Below, piece by piece: positions 7,871 to 14,983 of a DNA stretch of 64,000 bases. Location of the stretch: positions 2,170,001-2,234,000 of the forward strand of contig CAWIED010000001.1 of assembly GCA_963835085.1 (NCBI GenBank). Reading direction: 5' to 3'. The notes beneath the pieces were generated by a model. It was not told where the DNA came from, did not search any database, and was given only the letters and a program-made list of their open reading frames with translations. A program made the translations under genes and the position numbers. This DNA comes from JBDIAG01 sp963835085 (GTDB lineage: Bacteria; Actinomycetota; Actinomycetes; Actinomycetales; CAWJMD01). Within the stretch, counting starts at the first letter, position 1. Every line of letters begins with the position of its first letter.

Positions 7871-8787
7871 CAGGGCTGGGGGTTCACGGCGAAGTCGGTG
7901 ATGGCCCCGGACGAGTTGTTCCAGGTGGCCAGCGCCTTCTTGTACGACCCGTTCTTATCGGAGTTCTTCAGCGCCGTGGCGATGGCGTCGGCGAAGGCGG
8001 TCTCCGACTTGGGCACGACGATGCCGTAGGGAGCAGAGTCGTAGATCTTGCCGATCGCCTCGAGCTGGCCGTTGGTCTGCTTCACCGCGTAGAGGCCGAT
8101 CGGCGAGTCGGCAAGCATCGCATCGACCTTGCCGGAGATGAGGTCGTTGGTGACCTTGGACTGGTCCTGCTCCACGATCGGGTTGATGGCGGGCTTACCG
8201 GCGTCCGTGCAAGCCTTGCTCTTGGCCGCCAGGTCAGGAACCTGGACAGTGCCCTTCTGCACGCCGATATTAAGACCGCAGGCGCTGTCGGGGCTCACCT
8301 TCTTGGGGTTGCCCTTGAGCACGACCCATTGAGTGCCGGCACTGAAGTAGCTGATCATGTTGACCTGCTTCATGCGGTCGGCATTGATGGTGAATGACGA
8401 GACGCCCACGTCGTACTTGCCCGAGTTGACGCCGAGGATAATGGAACTGAAGTCAGCAGGCTTGTACTGCACTTTGACGCCGAACTGATCGGCCACGGCA
8501 TTGAAGATGTCGACGTCCATGCCCTTGACCGTCTTGCCGTCGCTGTCGAGGAACTCGTTGGGCGCGTACGTAGCGTCTACGCCCACGACGATGGTCTTGG
8601 ACGACGCGATGTTGGCGGGCAGTGCTTTGACGAGCGCGGGGTCAGCGGTGACGGAGGCACTAGCCGAGGCCGAACTCGACGAGCCGGATGAACTACCCGA
8701 ACCGCAGGCGCTCACCGCCAACCCGGTCGCCGCCAGTAGACAGGTGGCCGCAAAGACACGTCGCGCGGACGTCGGCGTGATCGACAT
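7870..8787 (-). CDS. polar amino acid ABC transporter substrate-binding lipoprotein
   Basis: A 305-residue extracellular solute-binding protein family 3 member. A signal peptide with lipobox VSAC (Cys about 27) is followed by a Ser/Gly/Ala-rich linker of about 20 residues. The two-lobed domain includes GVDATYAPNEFLDSDGKTV, GMDVDIFNAVADQFG and DVGVSSFTINADRMKQV, all typical of PAAT binding proteins. It is the first gene of the operon, with GGAGATCCG just before the ATG. It captures an amino acid outside the membrane for the permease/ATPase downstream. The ligand is not predictable here. Confidence 0.92.
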   Translation of the reverse strand: MSITPTSARRVFAATCLLAATGLAVSACGSGSSSGSSSSASASASVTADPALVKALPANIASSKTIVVGVDATYAPNEFLDSDGKTVKGMDVDIFNAVADQFGVKVQYKPADFSSIILGVNSGKYDVGVSSFTINADRMKQVNMISYFSAGTQWVVLKGNPKKVSPDSACGLNIGVQKGTVQVPDLAAKSKACTDAGKPAINPIVEQDQSKVTNDLISGKVDAMLADSPIGLYAVKQTNGQLEAIGKIYDSAPYGIVVPKSETAFADAIATALKNSDKNGSYKKALATWNNSSGAITDFAVNPQP

Positions 8788-8909
8788 CGGATCTCCTCAG
8801 GACTGTGGGTGCAGATGGAGGCATCCTGCCATTGACTTGTGGCACCTGCTCCCCGCATTGGGTTGCGACTCAGTCACGGCCACTCGGACAGCGGATCGAG
8901 CAGCCCGAT

Positions 8910-9674
8910 CTAGCGACGAACGACCGGATTAGACAGAGTCCCGATGCCCTCGATCTGCACGTCCACGCGTTGTCCCGCCACGATCGGCCCAACGCCGGCC
9001 GGGGTTCCGGTCAGGATGACATCTCCGGGCAACAACGTGAACGCCCGGCTCACGTACGACACGAGGTACGCCACATCGAAGATCAGGTCAGCGGTGGTGC
9101 CGTCCTGAACCGTCTCGCCGTCGCGGCGGGTCTGCAGTCGCAGGTCAGAGGTGTCGAGTTCGGTCTCGATCCACGGGCCGAGCGGGCAGGAGGAGTCGAA
9201 GCCCTTGGCGCGCGACCACTGGCCGTCCTGGCGCTGCCGGTCTCGCGCCGTCACGTCGTTGGCGCAGGTGTAGCCGAGAATCACGTCTGAGGCCCGCTCG
9301 ACGGGCACGTCTTTGCACAGACGCGAGATGACTACCGCCAGTTCGCCTTCGTAGTGCACCTCGTCAGACCAGGGCGGGCACACGATCGGATCGCCCGGGC
9401 CGATCACCGCCGTGTTGGGCATCAGGAACATCAAGGGCTCCGGGGGCAGCTCATTGCCCAGTTCGGCGGCGTGCGCGGCGTAGTTGCGCCCGATCCCGAT
9501 CAGCTTGGAGCGCGGAATCACCGGTGCCAGCAACCGCACGTCGTCGACGGCCACCGTGCGGTTGGTGGGAGTGACCGGAGTGTAGAGCGGGTCACCGGTG
9601 AGGACCGTGATCCGGTCGCCGTCGACCAGGCCGTAGGTGGGTTCGTCGTCGAGGGAGAAGCGGGCGATACGCAC
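8910..9674 (-). CDS. fumarylacetoacetate hydrolase (FAH) family protein
   Basis: A 254-residue FAH-fold hydrolase/isomerase. The core motif IGIGRNYAAHAAELGNE is followed by the metal-site acidic residues in VHYEGELAVVI (the E-x-E pattern) and the conserved GYTCANDVTARDRQR, KGFDSSCPLGPWI and LTGTPAGVGP. The family acts on acylpyruvates or 2-hydroxyhepta-2,4-diene-1,7-dioates. The actinobacterial copy near gltX is widely conserved but biochemically vague. I place the start at GTG 9674 (VRIARFSLDDEP), since the longer frame has no homologous N-terminus. It is divergent from the gene at 9725. Confidence 0.88.
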   Translation of the reverse strand: MRIARFSLDDEPTYGLVDGDRITVLTGDPLYTPVTPTNRTVAVDDVRLLAPVIPRSKLIGIGRNYAAHAAELGNELPPEPLMFLMPNTAVIGPGDPIVCPPWSDEVHYEGELAVVISRLCKDVPVERASDVILGYTCANDVTARDRQRQDGQWSRAKGFDSSCPLGPWIETELDTSDLRLQTRRDGETVQDGTTADLIFDVAYLVSYVSRAFTLLPGDVILTGTPAGVGPIVAGQRVDVQIEGIGTLSNPVVRR

Positions 9675-9724
9675 AGCGGTAAGGCTAGTCGTGACCGATG
9701 ACTTCTGGGTGTCAGGCTTAGCCC

Positions 9725-10630
9725 GTGAGCACAGCAGTCTCCCCCGTCGACCCGGTTCTCGAGCCGGCGCGATGGCAGGCAGCCGAGGGCGCTCACGCAC
9801 AGGCCGTGGACGAACGGGTACGCGAGCACCTGCGGCGTCGCGGCGGCGGCCGAGCTCATCCGGTGGAAGACTTCCTCTTCACCTACTACCGGTTGCGGCC
9901 GGCGGCTCTGCGACGCTGGCATCCGGGGGTGGGGATGCGCCTGGCGGCAGCGGGCGACACCGAACGCGCCCGCTGGCGTTGGTACGCCACCGCCCCGGAC
10001 GGCTCGATAGGCGTGGACGTCGATCTCCTGCTCGCCGACCGCGGTTCCACCGTGCGGTTGGTGCGCGACATTCTCGCCGGCACGCTGTCGCGGCCCGGCG
10101 TCTTCTCGTGCTTCGGGTTGCACGAATGGGCCATGGTCTACGGCGTCCCCGAAGGCGGGCAGCGGCACGAGTCATGGCCGCTCCGGTTGGGGGCCGCAGG
10201 TACCGACGCCGTGGTGGACTCGCATCACCTGACCTGCACGCACCTCGACGCCTACCGTTTCTTCACCCCACAGGCACTGCCGCGCAACGCCTTTCGGCCA
10301 ACCCGCGAACTGGCACCCAGCATGGAGCAACCAGGCTGCCTGCACGCGGGCATGGATCTCTACAAGCACGCATACCACCTGGGCCCGCTCGTGCCCGGGC
10401 ACCTGCTGCTGGCCTGTTTCGATCTGGCTCGCGACCTGAGGATCCTCGACATGCGGGCCTCTCCCTACGATCTGAGAGATCTCGGCTACGAGCCGATACC
10501 CATCGAGACGCCCACCGGCAAGGGCGTCTATGCCGCGAAGCAGCGCCAGTTGGCCGCCCGGGCCGAACCACTGCGCCGTGAGCTGCTCGGCGTGTGCGAA
10601 CGTGCTTTAGGAGCCTCCCATCCGAAGTAG
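9725..10630 (+). CDS. conserved actinobacterial protein, annotated in relatives as 3-methyladenine DNA glycosylase
   Basis: A 301-residue soluble protein that starts at GTG 9725. It carries the block HPVEDFLFTYYRLRPAALRRWHPG, also DSHHLTCTHLDAYRFFTP and QPGCLHAGMDLYKHAYHLGP near residue 200. I recognise this family from actinobacterial genomes, where it is labelled 3-methyladenine DNA glycosylase. I see no helix-hairpin-helix motif or AlkA/Tag signature that would confirm that activity, so I treat the function as unproven. It is divergent from the FAH gene with 50 bp between starts. Confidence 0.7.
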   Translation: MSTAVSPVDPVLEPARWQAAEGAHAQAVDERVREHLRRRGGGRAHPVEDFLFTYYRLRPAALRRWHPGVGMRLAAAGDTERARWRWYATAPDGSIGVDVDLLLADRGSTVRLVRDILAGTLSRPGVFSCFGLHEWAMVYGVPEGGQRHESWPLRLGAAGTDAVVDSHHLTCTHLDAYRFFTPQALPRNAFRPTRELAPSMEQPGCLHAGMDLYKHAYHLGPLVPGHLLLACFDLARDLRILDMRASPYDLRDLGYEPIPIETPTGKGVYAAKQRQLAARAEPLRRELLGVCERALGASHPK

Positions 10631-10638
10631 GTGGCCTT

Positions 10639-10815
10639 GGCTGGTGCCACACGCGGGGAATGCGCCGCGTTCGGCACCCTCGAACGGGACCAGCCAGCTT
10701 GGCCGGTGCCAGACGCGCCGAATACGCCGCCTTTGCACCCCTCAAGCGGCCCAACACAGCAGTACCGCACATAGCTGGTGCCAACCGCGGCGACGAAGCC
10801 CGCGTCCGGCACCGA
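10639..10815. repeat. three spaced copies of a palindromic repeat (GGTGCC...GGCACC family)
   Basis: The 386-bp gap 10631-11016 carries no convincing gene. It holds three related units beginning GGCTGGTGCCA (about 10639), GGCCGGTGCCA (10701) and AGCTGGTGCCA (10773). Copies 1 and 3 are 36-37-bp inverted repeats with outer GGTGCC/GGCACC and inner CGCGG-like/CCGCG-like arms. Copy 2 keeps the left arm and spacing but ends TTTGCACC. A fourth copy lies on the other strand near 14590-14632. The rest of the gap to 11006 shows nothing I can name. Confidence 0.65.
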
Positions 10816-11016
10816 CGCCAACCGGCATCTCCCTCACCATCGGCCGCCCATCCCACTGGACGTGCACCATCCGCAGACGTCCGGGCGGGGAGACCGTTCG
10901 GGTGATGTCTGGTCGACCTGGGCGGCGGTCGGTGGCCCGTCCGGGCGAAGTTGGAGGAGGAAGTGGTGACTCTGAGCAACCACGCCCGAGGATGGAGCCT
11001 CAGAGAGGAGGCCGCC

Positions 11017-11451
11017 GTGCCGATCACCATGTCATGCAATCTGACCGCCGACGGAACCACGACGCCGGTGGTGTCGACCGAAATAGTCATCCACCTGCCT
11101 GAGGAGATCGTCGCGGCGGTGCGCCAGGCCGATCGGGACGGTCGCGCGGTCGTGATCTGCTGCCGCGGCGCCGAGCAGGCCGCGCAACTGGCCGAGCGCC
11201 TATTGGCCGCAGGCCTCGGCTCGGGCGTGCTCACCGGGCAGGCCCGGGGAGAACAGGTACGCGCGACCGTCGAGGCCTTCGGCTATGGCGACTTCACGGC
11301 CCTGTTGTGCACCGACGATCTGTACTACCCCTGGAAGGTGAGCGACGCGATCCTGCTGCACGCCGACCTGCCCGTGCCCCATGGCTCGCTGCAGCTCATG
11401 ACCGCCATCAACGCGCGGCGCTCGCGGGTCAGCACCGCGGTGGCGGCGTAA
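11017..11451 (+). CDS. small protein resembling an isolated helicase C-terminal (RecA2) domain
   Basis: A predicted 144-residue protein. Residues about 40-135 follow the superfamily 2 helicase C-terminal pattern: VVICCRGAEQAAQLAERLL, then GVLTGQARGEQVRATVEAFGYGDFTALLCTDD, then AILLHADLPVPHG. The arginine-finger motif VI (HRxGRxxR) is replaced by TAINARRSR, and no Walker A domain is present, so it is unlikely to be an active helicase. I chose GTG 11017 because GGAGG lies 5 nt upstream; an upstream ATG (10951) is in frame but lacks context. It is convergent with cimA. The role is unknown. Confidence 0.6.
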   Translation: MPITMSCNLTADGTTTPVVSTEIVIHLPEEIVAAVRQADRDGRAVVICCRGAEQAAQLAERLLAAGLGSGVLTGQARGEQVRATVEAFGYGDFTALLCTDDLYYPWKVSDAILLHADLPVPHGSLQLMTAINARRSRVSTAVAA

Positions 11452-11470
11452 CCGAACCCAGGCGGCCGTG

Positions 11471-11570
11471 GCGCCAATGCAGAACGGTGGGCGCCAATGC
11501 AGAACGGTGGGCGCCAATGCAGAACGGTGGGCGCCAATGCAGAACCGTGGCGGCTATGCAGAGCTGTGCT
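11471..11570. repeat. 20-bp tandem repeat array, four units plus a decayed fifth
   Basis: The unit GCGCCAATGCAGAACGGTGG repeats head to tail at 11471, 11491, 11511 and 11531 (the last has one change, AACCGTGG). It is followed by a diverged copy (CGGCTATGCAGAGCTGTGCT) ending at the cimA stop. Unit junctions create GGCGCC palindromes. It lies between convergent genes. There are no unique spacers, so it is not a CRISPR. Confidence 0.9.
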
Positions 11571-13213
11571 CAGCGCGGGGCGATGCCGGTGCGCACCAGA
11601 CCATAGGTCAGCGAATCGACCAACGCCTGCCAGGATGCCTCCACCACGTTGGCGGCCACCCCTACCGTCGACCACGACGTGCGTCCGTCCGTGGTCTCGA
11701 TGAGCACCCGGGTCACTGCGTCGGTGCCGTGTTCGGCGTCGAGAATGCGCACTCGGTAGTCGATCAGCTCCAGCACTTCGAGCTCGGGATACGCCGGCAG
11801 CAACGCCGCCCGCAGCGCCTGGTCAAGGGCGTTGACGGGCCCGTTGCCCTCGCCCACGGCGGCCGTGCGCACACCGCCGGCCACCACCTTGACCGTGGCC
11901 TCCGACAGTGCCGCCTCCTCGCCTCGGGCGTCGGTCATGACCCGCCACGACTCGGTCTCGAAATAGGTGGGACGTCCGCCCTCGAGCTCCTCGCGCAGAA
12001 GCAGGTCGAACGACGCGTCGGCGGCATCGAAGGTGTACCCACGGGCCTCCAGCTCCTTGACCCGCGCCACGAGCCTGGCCACCAGGTCGGGGTGGCCCGA
12101 CAGGTCGAAGCCGAGCTCCTTGCCCTTGAGCTCGATGCTGGCGCGACCTGCCATGTCGGAGACGAGCAGGCGCATGTCGTTGCCCACCTGCGAGGGGTCG
12201 GTGTGCTGGTAGAGGTCGGGGTCGACCTTGATGGCGCTGGCGTGCAGGCCCGCTTTGTGGGCGAAGGCGCTGGCGCCCACGTACGGCTGGCGCGAGTAGG
12301 CCGGCACGTTCGTGATCTCGCTCACCTGGTGCGCCACCCGGGTGCTCTCGCGCAGCGAACCCTCGGGCAGCAGGGAGAGCCCGCGTTTGAGCTCGAGGTT
12401 GGCCACCACGGTCACCAGGTTGGCGTTGCCGGTGCGCTCGCCGTAGCCGTTGAGCGTGCCCTGCACATGCCCGACGCCGGCGTCGACGGCCGCCAGGGAG
12501 TTGGCTACGGCGCAGCCCGTGTCGTTGTGGCAGTGGATGCCGAGCCGGGGGTCGCGGCCCCGGGTGCCGTCAGCGGCCCGAACACCGCTGGCCTGCAACA
12601 CATCTGCCACAACACGCGCGATCTCGTCGGGCAGCATTCCGCCATTGGTGTCGCACAGGGCGAGCACTTCAGCACCGGCGGCGGCGGCCGTGCGTAGCAC
12701 CTCGATCGCGTAGTCGCGGTCGTAGGCGTACCCGTCGAAGAAGTGCTCCGCGTCGAGGAAGACCCGGCGTCCTTCGCCGGTGAGGAACGAGACGGTGTCG
12801 GCCACCATCGCGAGGTTCTCCGCCGGGGTCGTGCGCAAGGCGAGCTCGACGTGCCGCGCGTGCGACTTGGCAACCAGCGTGACCACCGGGGTCTCCGCGT
12901 CGAGCAGGGCGCGAACCAGCGGGTCGGAGGCGGCGGTGCCGCCGGCACGACGGGTGGCCCCGAACGCCGCAAGCTCGGCGTTCTTCAGCGTGAGCTCCTT
13001 GGCGGCCCGGCGGAAGAACTCGGTGTCCTTAGGGTTGGCGCCAGGCCAGCCGCCCTCGATGAAGCCCACTCCCAGCTCGTCGAGCGACGCGGCGATCGCG
13101 AGCTTGTCGGTGACGGAGAGGTTGAGCCCCTCCTGCTGCGCACCGTCGCGCAAGGTGGTGTCGTACACGTGCAGGTCGGCTCGCTCACCGGCCTGCGTGG
13201 GCAACTTGCTCAT
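11570..13213 (-). CDS. cimA: (R)-citramalate synthase
   Basis: A 547-residue member of the isopropylmalate/homocitrate synthase family. It condenses pyruvate and acetyl-CoA to citramalate, opening the threonine-independent route to 2-ketobutyrate and isoleucine. The active-site start VYDTTLRDGAQQEGLNLSV and FIEGGWPGANPKDTEFF favour CimA over LeuA. The metal-site region GIHCHNDTGCAVANSLAAV and a C-terminal LeuA-type allosteric domain (about 410-545) are present. Start ATG 13213 with AGAAGAG upstream. A leader peptide ending Leu-Ile-Ile-Thr and a terminator lie 170-260 nt upstream, so isoleucine supply probably attenuates it. Confidence 0.93.
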   Translation of the reverse strand: MSKLPTQAGERADLHVYDTTLRDGAQQEGLNLSVTDKLAIAASLDELGVGFIEGGWPGANPKDTEFFRRAAKELTLKNAELAAFGATRRAGGTAASDPLVRALLDAETPVVTLVAKSHARHVELALRTTPAENLAMVADTVSFLTGEGRRVFLDAEHFFDGYAYDRDYAIEVLRTAAAAGAEVLALCDTNGGMLPDEIARVVADVLQASGVRAADGTRGRDPRLGIHCHNDTGCAVANSLAAVDAGVGHVQGTLNGYGERTGNANLVTVVANLELKRGLSLLPEGSLRESTRVAHQVSEITNVPAYSRQPYVGASAFAHKAGLHASAIKVDPDLYQHTDPSQVGNDMRLLVSDMAGRASIELKGKELGFDLSGHPDLVARLVARVKELEARGYTFDAADASFDLLLREELEGGRPTYFETESWRVMTDARGEEAALSEATVKVVAGGVRTAAVGEGNGPVNALDQALRAALLPAYPELEVLELIDYRVRILDAEHGTDAVTRVLIETTDGRTSWSTVGVAANVVEASWQALVDSLTYGLVRTGIAPR

Positions 13214-13260
13214 GTTCTCTTCTCGCTGCTCGTCGAGGTCGCGCCGTTGGGCTTTGGGGC

Positions 13261-13300
13261 ACGCCAGCAAATAACCACTGCGCTTATTTCCTGGCGAGCC
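13261..13300. repeat. dispersed palindromic repeat (CACTGCGC family), copy 1
   Basis: CGCCAG-c-AAATAA and TTATTT-c-CTGGCG pair around the loop CCACTGCGC. Related copies lie at 61331-61373 and 53535-53580. This one sits inside the cimA 5' leader, between the attenuator terminator and the start codon. Confidence 0.65.
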
Positions 13301-13380
13301 TTACCGGTGCCCAGTCGACTCCGTTGTGCGGAGTGTCGTCGACACCGGACCTGAATTCTGCCGGAGGGATCGCCCCCAAC

Positions 13381-13410
13381 AAAAAGACCCCCCGTGGGTA
13401 CGGGAGGTCT
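13381..13410 (-). terminator. attenuator terminator in the cimA leader
   Basis: On the minus strand AGACCTCCCG and CGGGGGGTCT form a 10-bp stem (one T-G wobble) with a 5-nt loop, followed by TTTTTG. It lies 34 nt past the stop of the leader peptide and about 170 nt before the cimA ATG. A second hairpin, CCGGTT-ACG-AACCGG (13420-13434), sits between the leader peptide and the terminator and could act in the antiterminator or pause structure. Confidence 0.8.
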
Positions 13411-13443
13411 GCGCGGAACCCGGTTCGTAACCGGATGCCGCGC

Positions 13444-13473
13444 TCAGGTAATGATGAGGGCTGTGGTGTTCAT
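13444..13473 (-). CDS. cimA leader peptide (MNTTALIIT)
   Basis: A nine-codon ORF, ATG to TGA, encoding MNTTALIIT, with a weak AGGATGG about 7 nt upstream. Consecutive Leu-Ile-Ile codons followed by a terminator are the hallmark of branched-chain amino acid attenuation. Here the controlled gene opens the citramalate route to isoleucine, so Ile-tRNA sensing fits the pathway. An overlapping His-rich frame that starts 13 nt earlier has no early stop and no link to histidine genes. The ORF itself is certain; that it acts as a sensor is inferred. Confidence 0.75.
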   Translation of the reverse strand: MNTTALIIT

Positions 13474-13518
13474 CGTGAGCCATCCTGCCATACCCGTCGC
13501 GCAGAAGAGACCAGGGTC

Positions 13519-14244
13519 GTGAATTTTCTCAACCCGCTTCCCGTCGAGCGGGTCAGGCGCTCGCCTCAGGCATGCCTGGGGCCGGACGAGTGGCCGGCCA
13601 CCCTAGCTCCCGTCCGGCAGGTGCTCGCCGACGGTTTGAGGCTGGGCAAGGTGACAGTTCTGTTGGGGCAGAACGGTTCTGGCAAGTCAACCCTGCTGGA
13701 GGCGATCGCCATCGCCTATGGCCTGTCCCGCGAGGGCGGCTCCACCGGCGCGCGCCATTCCACCCGCGACAGCGAGTCGGCGCTGTCGGACGACCTGCTG
13801 CTCGAGCGCGGAGCCGGCGCCTCGAAATGGGGCTACTTTCTGCGCGCCGAGACCATGCACGGCTTGTTCACCTACCTCGAGAGCAACCCCTCGACGAGCG
13901 CCGAGCCCGTGTTTCACCAATACAGCCACGGCGAGTCCTTCCTGGCGATGCTCACCACGAGCCGCTTCGACGGTCCTGGATTCTTCGTGCTCGACGAGCC
14001 CGAGGCAGGCCTGTCGTTCGAGTCGCAGCTGGCGCTGGTGGGCATTCTGAAAGACCTCCAGCAACGCCCTGGTGCGCAGGTGTTGCTGGCCACGCACTCC
14101 CCCGTCCTGGCGGCACTGCCCGGTGCCCGGCTGCTCGAACTCGATGAGAACGGGCTGCGCGAGAGCGACTGGGACGACCTCATGCTCGTCTTCCACCAGC
14201 GCAGCTTCCTGGCCGATCCACATCGCTACCTGCGCCATCTCTAG
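13519..14244 (+). CDS. stand-alone AAA/ABC-type ATPase (COG3910-like)
   Basis: A 241-residue predicted cytosolic ATPase with an ABC/SMC-like nucleotide-binding domain and nothing else. Walker A GQNGSGKST is near residue 53. A signature-like YSHGESFLAML is near 135. Walker B FFVLDEPEAGLS is near 155, and the switch-His region is LLATHSPVLAALPGA. This layout matches small predicted ATPases often annotated only as AAA family ATPase. Start GTG 13519 (VNFLNPLPVERV) is chosen because the family N-terminus begins there. It is divergent from the cimA leader. The cellular role is unknown. Confidence 0.75.
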   Translation: MNFLNPLPVERVRRSPQACLGPDEWPATLAPVRQVLADGLRLGKVTVLLGQNGSGKSTLLEAIAIAYGLSREGGSTGARHSTRDSESALSDDLLLERGAGASKWGYFLRAETMHGLFTYLESNPSTSAEPVFHQYSHGESFLAMLTTSRFDGPGFFVLDEPEAGLSFESQLALVGILKDLQQRPGAQVLLATHSPVLAALPGARLLELDENGLRESDWDDLMLVFHQRSFLADPHRYLRHL

Positions 14245-14402
14245 GGGCCGGCCGGAAGATGGGCGCTCACTCTCCAGCGCGCCCTAGGCGGGGCAGCCCG
14301 CCGGCCGCGCCCGGGCAGGCCGGCAACAGGTGGCCAGTTCAGCGACGCGCGGGCAGCCCAGGTACGGAGGAGCAAGGCCAGGCGACGGGCGGACGGAGCC
14401 AG

Positions 14403-14567
14403 GCGATGGGAAGTCGCAGCCTGCCCGGGTCTTCCGCAAAGGGCGGTTTCGACAGTCGCAGGCCAGGGGGCTTTCCTGCGCTATGGCGATGCCCCGTCCG
14501 GCGGGGCATCGCCATAGCGTCAGAAACCGGCCCCGTTCACAGCCCTGCCGACGCCGGACTCGACCCC
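14403..14567 (+). repeat. 165-bp structured dispersed repeat, copy 1
   Basis: It aligns along its whole length with 53309-53473. The centre is a perfect 17-bp stem (14479-14495 with 14503-14519, starting CGCTATGGCGATG, 7-nt loop). This is enclosed by CGGTTTC (14444-14450) and GAAACCG (14523-14529), with a further CGCAGG/CCTGCG hairpin inside. The layout resembles a small three-way-junction RNA or a REP/MITE-like element. No gene is inside. Confidence 0.7.
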
Positions 14568-14589
14568 GCACGGTCCGGAGTCGCTGGGT

Positions 14590-14632
14590 GGTGCTGTTCG
14601 CGGTGGGTCCGCCGCGGTTGGCACCGGGCAAA
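14590..14632 (-). repeat. GGTGCC-family palindromic repeat, copy 4 (reverse orientation)
   Basis: Read on the minus strand, GGTGCCAACCGCGGCGG matches copy 3 at 10776 for its first 16 bases and ends GCACC. It is degenerate on the right side. Confidence 0.5.
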
Positions 14633-14983
14633 GCGTTTTATGTTGAAGATCGACTCAGAAGTCCGGGAAGACCGTGATTCACCTTCCCCAAAGGCTTCGC
14701 CTTCCTCGCCAGACGCATCCCCGAAAGCCGGGGCTCGCCTGGGGGTGGGTGGTGACGCCACCCCGAACCTCAACCACACGGCATTGGCCCTAGGCGGTTG
14801 TCCGCGCCTTCTCCAGGCGGTTCCGGGGGCGCCGCCGACAGGCCGTAGCCTGAGCGAAATCGGAGGGCGACCAACACGAAGATTCGACCTGTTCCCTGCG
14901 GCACTGACAGCGAGGACACTAGGCATGCTGGAAATGCTGAGGCGTGAACCACAGCTTTCGGCCCGCTACGAGAGAGGCGATCG

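Larger units (their letters stand above)
14245..14983. other. 739-bp gene-free region packed with structured repeats
   Basis: No ORF here has coding character; long open frames only cross the repeats. It holds the 165-bp structured repeat (14403-14567) and a fourth, reverse-strand copy of the GGTGCC palindrome (14590-14632). It also holds a block (about 14741-14800, ACCCCGAACCTCAACC) that recurs beside the second copy of the 165-bp repeat at 53481-53538, and small hairpins such as AAGGC-TTC-GCCTT near 14690. Confidence 0.7.

Noticed and set aside
11471..11570. CRISPR-like repeats
   Set aside because: Units are contiguous with no spacers, and no cas gene is in the window; it is a simple tandem repeat.
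13301..13483. His-rich leader peptide (MAHDEHHSPHHYL) overlapping the cimA leader
   Set aside because: The frame has no early stop and no histidine gene is nearby; the overlapping MNTTALIIT ORF fits the pathway and ends properly.
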